Under the pieces are notes generated by a model. That model was not told the origin of the DNA. It saw nothing but the letters and a program-made list of their open reading frames with translations, and searched no databases. Both the position numbers and the translations under genes were made by a program. From NCBI RefSeq assembly GCF_023546765.1, contig NZ_CP097484.1:2078001-2142000 (forward strand): a DNA stretch of 64,000 nt. The letters are read 5' to 3'. The DNA is from Methylobacterium tardum. Its GTDB lineage: Bacteria > Pseudomonadota > Alphaproteobacteria > Rhizobiales > Beijerinckiaceae. Shown one piece after another: positions 28,920 through 36,963 of the stretch (positions within the stretch are counted from its first letter, which is position 1; each line of letters begins with the position of its first letter).

Positions 28920-30331
28920 CTAGCGTGCCGGATTGTGGCCGGACCGACCCGTATCGGCCTGGGCCTCGGCCGCTTGGGCCATCGGGAAGCGCAGCGCGAC
29001 ATGGCAGCCGCCGCCCGGCGCGTCCCGGATCGTCACGCCCGCGCCGTGGAGCTTCACGATCGCCGCCACGAGACTCAAGCCCAGCCCGTGACCCGGCGTG
29101 TGGCGCGCCGCCTCGGAGCGATAGAAGCGGTGGAACACGGTGGTGCGCTCCCCTGGCGGCAGGCCGGGCCCGGTATCGCTGATCGTCACGACGACCGCGT
29201 CGTCGGTGCGCTGCAGGCCGGCGCGTACGCGGCCGCCGGGCGGCGTGAATTTCAGCGCGTTGTCGACCAGGTTCGAGACCGCCTCGAAGCACAGGTCGCG
29301 GTCGCCGTCGATGACATGCGCACCGGTGGGACCGAGAGCGCGAGGTCGATGTCCTTCTCCTCGGCGAGCGGCGCGAAGAACTCGACCGCGACCGCCGCGA
29401 CCTCGCCGAGGTCGACCCGGGCGAACGCCCCGCGGCGGCGCCCGTCCTCCATCTCGCCGATCCGCAGCACGGCGGTGACCATGGCGAGCGTCTGGTCGAT
29501 CCAGATGAGGCCCTGGTCGATCGCCTCGTGGAACTCCGCGACGCTCCGGGCCTGCGAGCGCGTGCGCTCCAGCCGGGCGCGCAGACGGGTGAGCGGCGTG
29601 CGCAGGTCGTGCGCCACCGCGTCGCCGACGCTGCGGACCTCGCCCATCAGGTGCTCGATCTCGTCGAGCATCCGGTTGACCGTCCGGGTCAGCCGGTCGA
29701 ACTCGTCGTCGTGATCGCCGACCGGCAGGCGCCGGCGCAGGTCGCCGCGCATGACCTCGGCCACGGCGGCCTCGGTGGCGGCGAGGCGCCGGCGCGCGCG
29801 GCTCGTGAGCAGCAGGCCGCCGAGGACGGAGAGCGCCAGCGTCGGCACCAGCCCGAGCCCGAGGGCCCGCAGGGTCGTGGCCTTCACCCGGTCGATCTCG
29901 TCGGTGTCGTGCGCGATCACCACGATGCGGCCGTCGGCGAGGGTCAGTGCGGCCGCCCAGATCTCATCCTGAAGCGTGCGTCCCGCGAGGTCGACCGTCG
30001 CGCTCACCCGGTAGGCGTCGCCGTCGCGGGCCAGATGCTCCGGCACCGCGCCGAGATTGCCCGCCCGGCGCGTCCCGTCCGGGCCGAACAGGCCGCCATA
30101 ATGGGTGGCGTGGGGATCCATCGCGATCCACGTGTCCACGCGGTTCGCGGCGGCCGCGTCGTCGGCCGCCGCCGCCCGGACCTCCAGCCGCAGCGTCTCG
30201 GCGAGTTCCTCGCGGAGATAGTCGGCCGTCTGCCAGTAGACGAAGGCGAACATCGCCAGGGCGAGCAGCGCGGACCACAGGGCGATGCCGAGCGCCCAGC
30301 GGAAGGCGGTGGAGCGCAGCAGGTCAGCCAT
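28920..30331 (-). CDS. Two-component sensor histidine kinase (one -1 frameshift)
   Basis: The composite is about 470 residues. It has a membrane segment at 13-32 (LGIALWSALLALAMFAFVYW), a periplasmic sensor, a second membrane segment (LGLGLVPTLALSVLGGLLLT), HAMP, HisKA (VGDAVAHDLRTPLTRLRARL near 243) and HATPase (AVSNLVDNALKFTPPGG, ISDTGPGLPPGER, HGLGLSLVAAIVKLHG). The frame breaks at 29325-29333: the upstream frame reads DIDLALS, then goes off; one missing base in a CCC run restores GPTGAHVIDGDRDLCFEA. It overlaps the cognate regulator gene by 8 bases, so they are co-translated. The neighbouring divergent RND pump suggests metal sensing (inference). Confidence 0.88.
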
Positions 30332-31001
30332 CGGGCGCGAGCGTGAACCCCGTGCCGCGCACGCTGTGGATCAGCGGAGCCTCGCCGCCCGCTTCCAGCT
30401 TCCGGCGCAGGCGCCCGACATGGACGTCGATCAGGTTGGATTTCGGCGTGAAGCGGTAGTTCCAGACCTCCTCGAACAGCATTGCCCGGGTCACGATCTG
30501 GCCGGGGCGGCGCATGAGGTAGGCGAGGAGCTTGAGTTCGCGCGGCAGGAGCTCGAGGTCGCGCGCGCCGCGCCGGCCGGTGCCGGCGATCAGGTCGATC
30601 TCCAGGCTGCCGACACGCAGGACCGTCTCGGGGCTGTCGACCGGCCGCCGCAGCAGCGCCTCGATGCGCGCAGCGAGTTCGCCCAGCGCGAAGGGTTTGG
30701 CGAGGTAGTCGTCGCCGCCCGCCCGGAGGCCGCGGATCCGCTCGTCGACGTCGCCCAGCGCGCTCAGGACCAGCGCCGGGGTGCGGTCCCCCTCCAGGCG
30801 GAGATCCTGGAGCACGCTGAGGCCGTCGCGGCCGGGCAGCATCCGGTCGAGGATGATCGCCCCCCAGCCGCCCTCCCGTGCCGCCCGCGCGCCCTCGGGT
30901 CCGGTCGCGGCCCAGGCGACGTCGTGGCCGCGCCCGCGCAGGTCGTCGCGCACGTCCGCCGCCGTCTCGGAATCGTCCTCGATGAGCAGCAGCCTCGCCA
31001 C
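30324..31001 (-). CDS. OmpR/PhoB-family response regulator
   Basis: This 225-residue regulator has a receiver domain (RLLLIEDDSETAADVRDDLR; phospho-Asp in AIILDRMLPGRDG; DDYLAKPFALGELAARIEAL) and a winged-helix domain with RRGARDLELLPRELKLLAYL, then MLFEEVWNYRFTPKSNLIDV and HVGRLRRKLEA. The open frame extends to 31292 but the receiver begins at GTG 31001, which has GGAGG 7 bases upstream. It is the first gene of the pair with the sensor kinase. It is divergent from the PhaR-like/efflux genes and is the natural candidate to control them, as CusR or CzcR do in other bacteria. Confidence 0.95.
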   Translation of the reverse strand: MARLLLIEDDSETAADVRDDLRGRGHDVAWAATGPEGARAAREGGWGAIILDRMLPGRDGLSVLQDLRLEGDRTPALVLSALGDVDERIRGLRAGGDDYLAKPFALGELAARIEALLRRPVDSPETVLRVGSLEIDLIAGTGRRGARDLELLPRELKLLAYLMRRPGQIVTRAMLFEEVWNYRFTPKSNLIDVHVGRLRRKLEAGGEAPLIHSVRGTGFTLAPDG

Positions 31002-31041
31002 GCCCCCGCCTCCGGTCCACGCGTGAACCGCCTCGACTCCC

Positions 31042-31064
31042 TTGTGCCGGACTTCGCGGCACAA
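31042..31064. promoter_or_regulatory. Inverted repeat in the divergent regulator/efflux promoter region
   Basis: Perfect 8-bp arms TTGTGCCG and CGGCACAA are separated by 7 bases. The element lies 41 bases upstream of the response-regulator GTG and about 195 bases upstream of the PhaR-like gene, so a bound regulator could affect both directions. A repeated GTGAACC occurs at about 31023 and 31085. Assigning it to the local OmpR-type regulator is inference; that family more often uses direct repeats. Confidence 0.45.
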
Positions 31065-31257
31065 ATCGCCCCGCGGCCGCCACTGTGAACCCGAATTTAA
31101 TGGCACCACATCACGTTGCCCCCTTTGTTGGAATGACTCTAGCCCGTTACCGCGCGCCGCGCCGGACGGCGCGCTCTTCGGATTCCAGCGATGCGGCCCC
31201 GGTCCCGATGCCCCTGCCCGATCCAAGCCGCCCCGTTCGGCGGGAGGCCGGCGGGCA

Positions 31258-31455
31258 ATGCCTAGGAAGCGGCGCCCGCGGCGCCTGATCAACCGCTACG
31301 CGCAGAGCCGCCTGTATGACGTCGAGACCGGGACCTACGTCTCCCTCGCGCGGCTCAGGGAGCTGCGCTGCGAAGGCTACGAGGTCGTAATCCGCGAGGT
31401 CGAGACCGGCCGGTTCGTCACCGAGGATGTCCTGCCGCCGGGCCTCGACGCATGA
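31258..31455 (+). CDS. Stand-alone PhaR-type (PHA regulator) DNA-binding domain protein
   Basis: This 65-residue protein contains RRLINRYAQSRLYDVETGTY, then VSLARLRELRCEGYEVVIRE and VETGRFVTEDVL. That is the N-terminal DNA-binding domain of polyhydroxyalkanoate accumulation regulators (family pattern: IKRYxNRKLYDTxxxxYVTL). PhaR proteins are normally about 150-200 residues with a second granule-binding domain; here only the DNA-binding domain exists. ATG 31258 has GGGAGG upstream. It precedes the metal-efflux genes on the same strand by 58 bases. A repressor role is inferred, target unknown. Confidence 0.75.
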   Translation: MPRKRRPRRLINRYAQSRLYDVETGTYVSLARLRELRCEGYEVVIREVETGRFVTEDVLPPGLDA

Positions 31456-31513
31456 GGCAGCGCAAATTCCGGGGCTTGGCCGCCTCCCTGCCCGGCCGGT
31501 TGCGGCGTCGCGC

Positions 31514-32862
31514 ATGTCGCTGAACGCCGAGCCGCGATCGGCCGCCCCGGATTCCGAAGCGGACGATCGCGCCGCGCCCGCCGGGCCGGCGCGCGCGGAG
31601 GATCGCGAATCGGCCCGACCGCCGACCCGGCGCTCGGGGCGCGTCCTCCCGCGCCTCGTCCTGCTGGCCGCGGCGCTCGCCGTCGCGGGCTGGTTCGGCC
31701 GCGCGCCGATCCGCGACCGGCTGGGTCTGTCGCCCGCCACGCCCGTGACGGAGGCGTCCGACACGAAGGGCGGCGAGGCCCCGGCCGATCCGGACAGCGT
31801 CACCCTCGACGCGGCCGGCCAGACGCGGATCGGCCTCGCCGTCGGGCAGGCCGAGGCCCGCCGGATCGTGCTGCCGGTTCGCGCCCCCGGCACCGTCGCG
31901 TTCGGCGAGCGGCGGATGACGCATCTGAAGCCGCGGACCCCGGGGCGCGTCCTGAGCCTCGCGGTCCAGCCGGGCGACCCGGTCGAGGCCGGCCGGTGCT
32001 GGCGACCCTCGACGCCGCCGGCCTCCTCGACGCGCGCAACGGCCTCACGGCCGCGCAGGCGGCCCTCGGCGAGGCGCAGGCCTCCGAGGCGGTGGCGGCG
32101 CTGCAGCTCAAGCGCGGCCAGGAGCAGCTCAAGTTCGGCGGTGTCGCCCAGGCGGAGGTCGAGCGGCGTCAGGTGGACCTCGCCAAGGCCCGGGCCGCCA
32201 TCCAATCGGCCGAGGCCAATGTCGAGCTGTACCGGGCGCAGTACCGGCGCCTCGCCCCCGCCGAGGGGGCCGCGCCCGGCACCAGCGCCGTGGTCACCCC
32301 GATTTCCGGCATCGTGACCAGCGTCGGCGTCACCCTCGGCGAGGTGGTCGATACCGGACGCGACGCCGTCACGGTCGCCGACCCGACCCGCATCCTGGTG
32401 CTGGCGAACCTCTACGGGCCGGATACCGCGCGGGTGAAGGCCGGCGACTCCGCCGCGGTGGAGAGCCCGATCCCGGGTCATCCTCCCTTCGAGGGACGTG
32501 TCCGCTCGGTGAACGCCGCCCTCGATCCGGCGACCAGCACGGCGCCGGCGCGGATCGAGCTCGACAATCCGGGCGATCTCCTGCGCGCCAACATGTTCGT
32601 CTCCGTCACCATCGCGGCGGATCTCGGCCGGGACGGCGTCACCGTGCCGGCGGCCTCCGTCCAGCAGACCGAGCAGGGACCGATCGCTTTCGTGCGCGTC
32701 GCCCCCGACCGGTTCGAGCGGCGCGCCCTCCGGCTCGGGATCCAGCGCTCGGACTGGGTCGAGGTCCAGAGCGGCGTCGCGGCCGGCGAGAGCGTGGCGA
32801 CCGCGGGCAGCTTCGGGCTCAAGGCGATCCTGTTGCGCAGCCTGCTCGGCGCGACGGATTGA
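31514..32862 (+). CDS. RND efflux periplasmic adaptor, CusB/CzcB-like (one -1 frameshift)
   Basis: The composite is about 449 residues. It has an N-terminal membrane anchor (VLPRLVLLAAALAVAGWFG), lipoyl-like segments (RAPGTVAFGERRMTHLKPRT, then GRVLSLAVQPGDPVEAG), a coiled-coil hairpin (AALQLKRGQEQLKFGGVAQA), and barrel and membrane-proximal domains (VVTPISGIVTSVGVTLGEVV; LGIQRSDWVEVQSGVAAGES). The shift at 31992-31996 is a GG that should be GGG: EAGRVLATLDAAGLLDARNG is restored. It joins the inner pump to an outer-membrane channel. The stop overlaps the pump region closely (pump ATG 9 bases later). The start is uncertain; ATG 31514 lacks a clear ribosome site. His/Met-rich metal motifs are not evident. 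Confidence 0.88.
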
Positions 32863-32870
32863 GGCGCCCG

Positions 32871-35800
32871 ATGCGCGCCTGGTTCGCCCTGCTGATCCGC
32901 CGCCGTTTCCTGGTCCTGGTGGTGGCGCTCGCCGCCGCGGCGGGAGGCGTCGCCAACCTCGACGGCCTGTCGATCGACGCGGTGCCGGACATCTCGCCCA
33001 AGCAGGTGATGATCCTGACCCTGTCGCCGGGCCTGGGCCCCCTGGAGGTCGAGCGCCTCGTCACCTTCCCGGTGGAGAACGCCATGGCGGGGGCGCCGGC
33101 CCTGACGGGGATCCGCTCCACGTCGCGCGCCGGTGTCTCGGCGGTCTACGTCACCTTCGCCGACGGCATGCCACTCGCGGAGGCGCGCAGCCAAGTGTTC
33201 CAGCGCCTGCCCGCCGCCAAGAGCCTGATGCCGGCCGGAATCGGCGACCCGCAGATGGGCCCGATGGCCACCGGACTCGGCGAGATCTACCAGTTCGAGC
33301 TGCGCGGGCCCGCCTACACGCCGATGCAGCTTCGGCGCACCCTGCAATGGACGATCGCGCCGAAGCTGAAGCTCACGTCGGGCATCGCCGACGTGAACAT
33401 CTACGGCGGCGAGATGCCGACCTACGAGGTCCGGGTCTCCGCCGACGCCCTGCGCCGCTACGGCGTCACCCTCGCCCAGGTCTTCACGGCGCTCGCCGAC
33501 AACAACGCCGCCCGCGGCGGCGCCTACATCGCGCACAACGACCAGCAGGAGGTGATCCGCGGCCTCGGCCTCGCCAAGGGGCCGGACGACATCGCCGCCA
33601 TCGTCGTCGCCACCGGCCCGGGCGGCGTCCCGGTGACGCTCGCGACGCTGGGCCAGGTGGTGGAATCGCCCAAGGTCCGGCTGGGGGCCGTGACCCACGA
33701 CGTGGCGGGCGAGACGGTCGTCGGCATCGCGCTGATGCAGGTCGGCGCGAATGCCAGCGCAGTGGTCGGAGAGGTCAAGAGGACGATCGACGACCTGCGC
33801 CCGCAGCTTCCGCCCGGGATGGCGATCGTCCCCTATTACGACCGCAGCGCGCTCGCCGACCGCACGATCCACACCGTGGCGCACAACCTCCTCGAAGGCG
33901 CAGTCCTCGTGGTCGTCGTCCTGCTGCTCCTGCTCGGCGACCTCCGGGCCGGGCTGATCGTGGCCGCGGCGATCCCGATGTCGATGCTGATGGCCTTTGC
34001 CGGCATGCGGCTCCTCGGCATCTCAGGCAACCTGATGAGTCTCGGCGCCATCGATTTCGGCCTGATCGCCGACGGCGCCGTGGTGATGATCGAGAACGTG
34101 CTGCGCGCCCGCGGCGCGCACCCGGACCGGCCGGCCCACGACCTCGTCCGGGACGCCGCCGCCGAGGTGGCGCGGCCGGTGATGTTCGCGGTGGCGATCA
34201 TCATTCTGGTCTACGTGCCGATCCTCGCGCTCCAGGGCGTCGCTGGGAAGATGTTCGTGCCGATGGCGCTGACCGTCATCCTGGCGCTGGGCAGCGCCTT
34301 GGTCGTGACCCTGACGCTGATGCCGGCGCTCGCCGCGATCTTCCTCGCCGGCCGCGGCGTCGGCGAGCGCGAGACGCGCCTCGTCCACTGGGTGCGCGGC
34401 GCCTACACGCCGATGCTGCGCGCCGCCGAGCGGCATGCCGGCCTGACCGTGCTGGCGACCCTCGCCCTGTTCGCGGGATCCTGGGTGCTGGCCACGCGGC
34501 TCGGCGGCGAGTTCCTGCCGAAGCTGTCGGAGGGCTCGATCGTCGTCACCTCCGAGAAGCTGCCCGGCATCGATCTCAGCGCCTCGCTGGCCGCAGTGAC
34601 CCGCATCGAGCGGGTGCTGAAGTCGTTTCCGGAGGTAAAGCGCGTCGTCTCGCTCACCGGCAGCGCCGAGATCCCCACCGACCCGATGGGCGTGGAATCG
34701 ACCGACAGCTTCATCACGCTGACCGATCCCGCCACTTGGGCGACCGCCGACACGCAGGACGGTCTCGTCGCGGCCTTCGACCGGCGGCTCAAGGAGGAGG
34801 TGCCGGGCGTGGCCTACACCTTCTCCCAGCCGATCCAGATGCGCATGGACGACCTGCTGGAGGGCGTGCGCGGCGACGTGGCGATCAGCCTCTACGGCGA
34901 CGACCTGACGGTCCTGAAGGAGACGGCCGACGCCATCGTGCGCACGGTGTCGGGGATCCCCGGCGCTGCGGACGTGAAGGCCGAGGCCCAGGCCGGCATG
35001 CCGGCGCTCGCGATCCAGGTCGACCGCGCCAAGGCGGCCCGCTACGGCATCAATGTCTCCGACGTGCTCGACGTGGTCGAGAGCCTCGGCGGCCGCACCA
35101 GCGGCGTGGTCTACGGCGACGACAACGCGATCACCGAGATCGTGGTGCGCCTGGATCCGGCCGACCGCAGCGACATCGAGCGGATCCGCGCCCTGCCGGT
35201 TGGACGCAACGAGCCCGGCCGCGCGGCGGGCAGCCGGATGATGGTGCCGCTGGCGCTGGTTGCCAGCGTGGACGTGGCCTCCGGTCCGGCGCAGATCAGC
35301 CGGGAGCGCCTGCAGCGGCGGATCTCCGTGCAGGCGAATGTCCGCGGCCGCGACGTCCGGAGCTTCGTCGAGGCCGCCCGCGCCGCCGTCGACCGGCAGG
35401 TGACGCTGCCGCCGCGCTATTCCCTGGTCTGGAGCGGGCAGTTCCAGACCCTGCAGGAGGCGACCGCCCGCCTCTCCGTCGTCGTCCCCGCCGCCCTGGC
35501 GGCGATCCTGGTCCTGTTGGTGGTGATGTTCGCCGACATCCGCCTCGCCGGCCTGATCTTCCTGAACGTCCCGATCGCCGCCACCGGCGGCATCCTGGCG
35601 CTCACCCTGCGCGACATGCCGTTCTCGATCTCGGCGGCGATCGGCTTCATCGCGACCTTCGGCATCGCGATCCTCAACGGCGTCGTGCTGACGAGCTACA
35701 TCCGCGACCTGGAGGCGACCGGCCTGGCGCCTCGGGAGGCCGCGACGCGCGCCGCCGGGATGCGGCTGCGGCCGGTGATCATGACCGCGCTGGTGGCCGC

Positions 35801-36038
35801 CCTCGGCTTCCTGCCCATGGCCCTCTCCACGAGCGCCGGGGCGGAGGTTCAGCGACCGCTGGCGACCGTGGTGATCGGCGGCCTGATCTCCGCGACGCTG
35901 CTCACCCTCGTCGTGCTGCCGGCGGTCTATCCGGTCGTCGCCGGCCTGCGCCTGCCCTTCGACCGCCGGTCCCTGCCCGCCTCCGACAGGACGGGCGAGA
36001 CGGTCAGGGCGCGGCATCGCGGGAACCTCGACGCCTGA
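32871..36038 (+). CDS. Heavy-metal RND efflux pump, CusA/CzcA family
   Basis: This 1,055-residue protein has twelve predicted membrane segments and two large periplasmic loops. It begins RRRFLVLVVALAAAAGGVAN and contains IDAVPDISPKQVMILTLSPG, then GLGPLEVERLVTFPVENAMA, both family hallmarks. In the proton-relay helix GAIDFGLIADGAVVMIENVL carries the two essential acidic residues. The C-terminal half has AIGFIATFGIAILNGVVLTS. It moves metal ions (Cu/Ag or Co/Zn/Cd) from periplasm to outside by proton antiport; the metal is not resolved by sequence. No outer-membrane CusC/CzcC gene is present nearby, unlike the standard order. ATG 32871 is preferred over TTG 32859. Confidence 0.95.
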   Translation: MRAWFALLIRRRFLVLVVALAAAAGGVANLDGLSIDAVPDISPKQVMILTLSPGLGPLEVERLVTFPVENAMAGAPALTGIRSTSRAGVSAVYVTFADGMPLAEARSQVFQRLPAAKSLMPAGIGDPQMGPMATGLGEIYQFELRGPAYTPMQLRRTLQWTIAPKLKLTSGIADVNIYGGEMPTYEVRVSADALRRYGVTLAQVFTALADNNAARGGAYIAHNDQQEVIRGLGLAKGPDDIAAIVVATGPGGVPVTLATLGQVVESPKVRLGAVTHDVAGETVVGIALMQVGANASAVVGEVKRTIDDLRPQLPPGMAIVPYYDRSALADRTIHTVAHNLLEGAVLVVVVLLLLLGDLRAGLIVAAAIPMSMLMAFAGMRLLGISGNLMSLGAIDFGLIADGAVVMIENVLRARGAHPDRPAHDLVRDAAAEVARPVMFAVAIIILVYVPILALQGVAGKMFVPMALTVILALGSALVVTLTLMPALAAIFLAGRGVGERETRLVHWVRGAYTPMLRAAERHAGLTVLATLALFAGSWVLATRLGGEFLPKLSEGSIVVTSEKLPGIDLSASLAAVTRIERVLKSFPEVKRVVSLTGSAEIPTDPMGVESTDSFITLTDPATWATADTQDGLVAAFDRRLKEEVPGVAYTFSQPIQMRMDDLLEGVRGDVAISLYGDDLTVLKETADAIVRTVSGIPGAADVKAEAQAGMPALAIQVDRAKAARYGINVSDVLDVVESLGGRTSGVVYGDDNAITEIVVRLDPADRSDIERIRALPVGRNEPGRAAGSRMMVPLALVASVDVASGPAQISRERLQRRISVQANVRGRDVRSFVEAARAAVDRQVTLPPRYSLVWSGQFQTLQEATARLSVVVPAALAAILVLLVVMFADIRLAGLIFLNVPIAATGGILALTLRDMPFSISAAIGFIATFGIAILNGVVLTSYIRDLEATGLAPREAATRAAGMRLRPVIMTALVAALGFLPMALSTSAGAEVQRPLATVVIGGLISATLLTLVVLPAVYPVVAGLRLPFDRRSLPASDRTGETVRARHRGNLDA

Positions 36039-36218
36039 GCCGAGCCGGGCTCACGTCCGGCAAGGGTCTCGCGATTCCGTCCCGAACCGCCATCGCCGGG
36101 GATGGAGGCAGCTTGGAGGATAAATATCAACAAACGAGGCGTGGATACGTAGTTCTGTCCTGATGTTGGAAGTTTGCGAAGAAGATTATTCTGATCTGAT
36201 TCGCTTCGGGAGGCCGGC

Positions 36219-36446
36219 ATGTCGGATGGCGATGCCTTCGCTCATGAAATCGCGGCGCTTCTGATCGCCGATATCAAGACCTCGGGGGCGCGCACCCAGG
36301 CCGAACTCGAGGCGGCCTGCCGGATCTCCCTCGAGAGCCTTCTGGGCGATGCCGAGATTCCGCACCAGATCGCGGTCCTGATGCCGATCGGCCTCGACCG
36401 CTGGCCGCGGGTCGTCGTGAAGGGACGGCGCCTGCCGGACGTGTAG
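36219..36446 (+). CDS. Small hypothetical protein
   Basis: This 75-residue protein has no recognised family. It is acidic and helical at the N-terminus (AHEIAALLIADIKTSGARTQ) and ends with a basic segment (DRWPRVVVKGRRLPDV). ATG 36219 has GGAGG 5 bases upstream, which supports real translation. It follows a 180-base AT-rich stretch (36039-36218) that probably contains its own promoter and the end of the efflux transcript. It is probably cytoplasmic. Confidence 0.55.
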   Translation: MSDGDAFAHEIAALLIADIKTSGARTQAELEAACRISLESLLGDAEIPHQIAVLMPIGLDRWPRVVVKGRRLPDV

Positions 36447-36618
36447 CAGATCCGGAGGCCGGCGCGGCGACGACGAGCGACGGGTTCAACCTCGACAGTG
36501 CGCGGCCCTGCAGTGTCGCAATCATCTGCGCCCACACGGCCGACGTCTCACCGACTGCGTCGCCGGGCGTGTTCAGGCGATTCGCTCCTGTCGGCGAACG
36601 ATCAAGCTGCACGGCGTC

Positions 36619-36717
36619 CAGCCGCCCTTCTTGGACCCCCCACTTCATGAAGTGCAGCAGGTTGACGCCCGCGTCGCGAGCGTCCGGGTAGACCGACAGG
36701 TCCAGTTTGCCGTCGAA
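36619..36717 (-). pseudogene. Orphan fragment of the glycosyltransferase N-terminal repeat
   Basis: On the minus strand this segment reads FDGKLDLSVYPDARDAGVNL, then LHFMKWGVQEGRLD. It matches the repeat found six times in the nearby giant glycosyltransferase (pattern: FDxxxYxxxYPDVxxxGxxPxxHYxxxGWxEGRxP), with about one residue missing at the centre. No glycosyltransferase domain follows. The surrounding 36447-36963 has no other gene. It looks like the remnant of a deleted or rearranged paralogue, or a single-repeat leftover. Confidence 0.5.
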
Positions 36718-36963
36718 GCCTGGGTTGGGCGCACGCCCCGCTGCACCACTATGGGTGCGATAGTGTCTGACGGGGCTCGATCCGGATCTGTCCGCACATA
36801 GCACGCAAATTGAGGCCTCGAATGCGCCGGTAAGGCCGGTACGATCGCGTCCGGCACGGATAGGGTGCACAATCCGCTGCCATGTCGTGAAGCACGGCCT
36901 GCGACCGGGAATTCCGGAAACGAACCGAAGCGTGGCGGGCCAATGTGCCGCCGGAGAGCGGTG

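Noticed and set aside
33347..36163. 938-codon open frame on the plus strand and a 664-codon antisense frame in the same place
   Set aside because: Both overlap the RND pump, which has all family motifs; the alternatives are Arg/Gly/Pro-rich noise.
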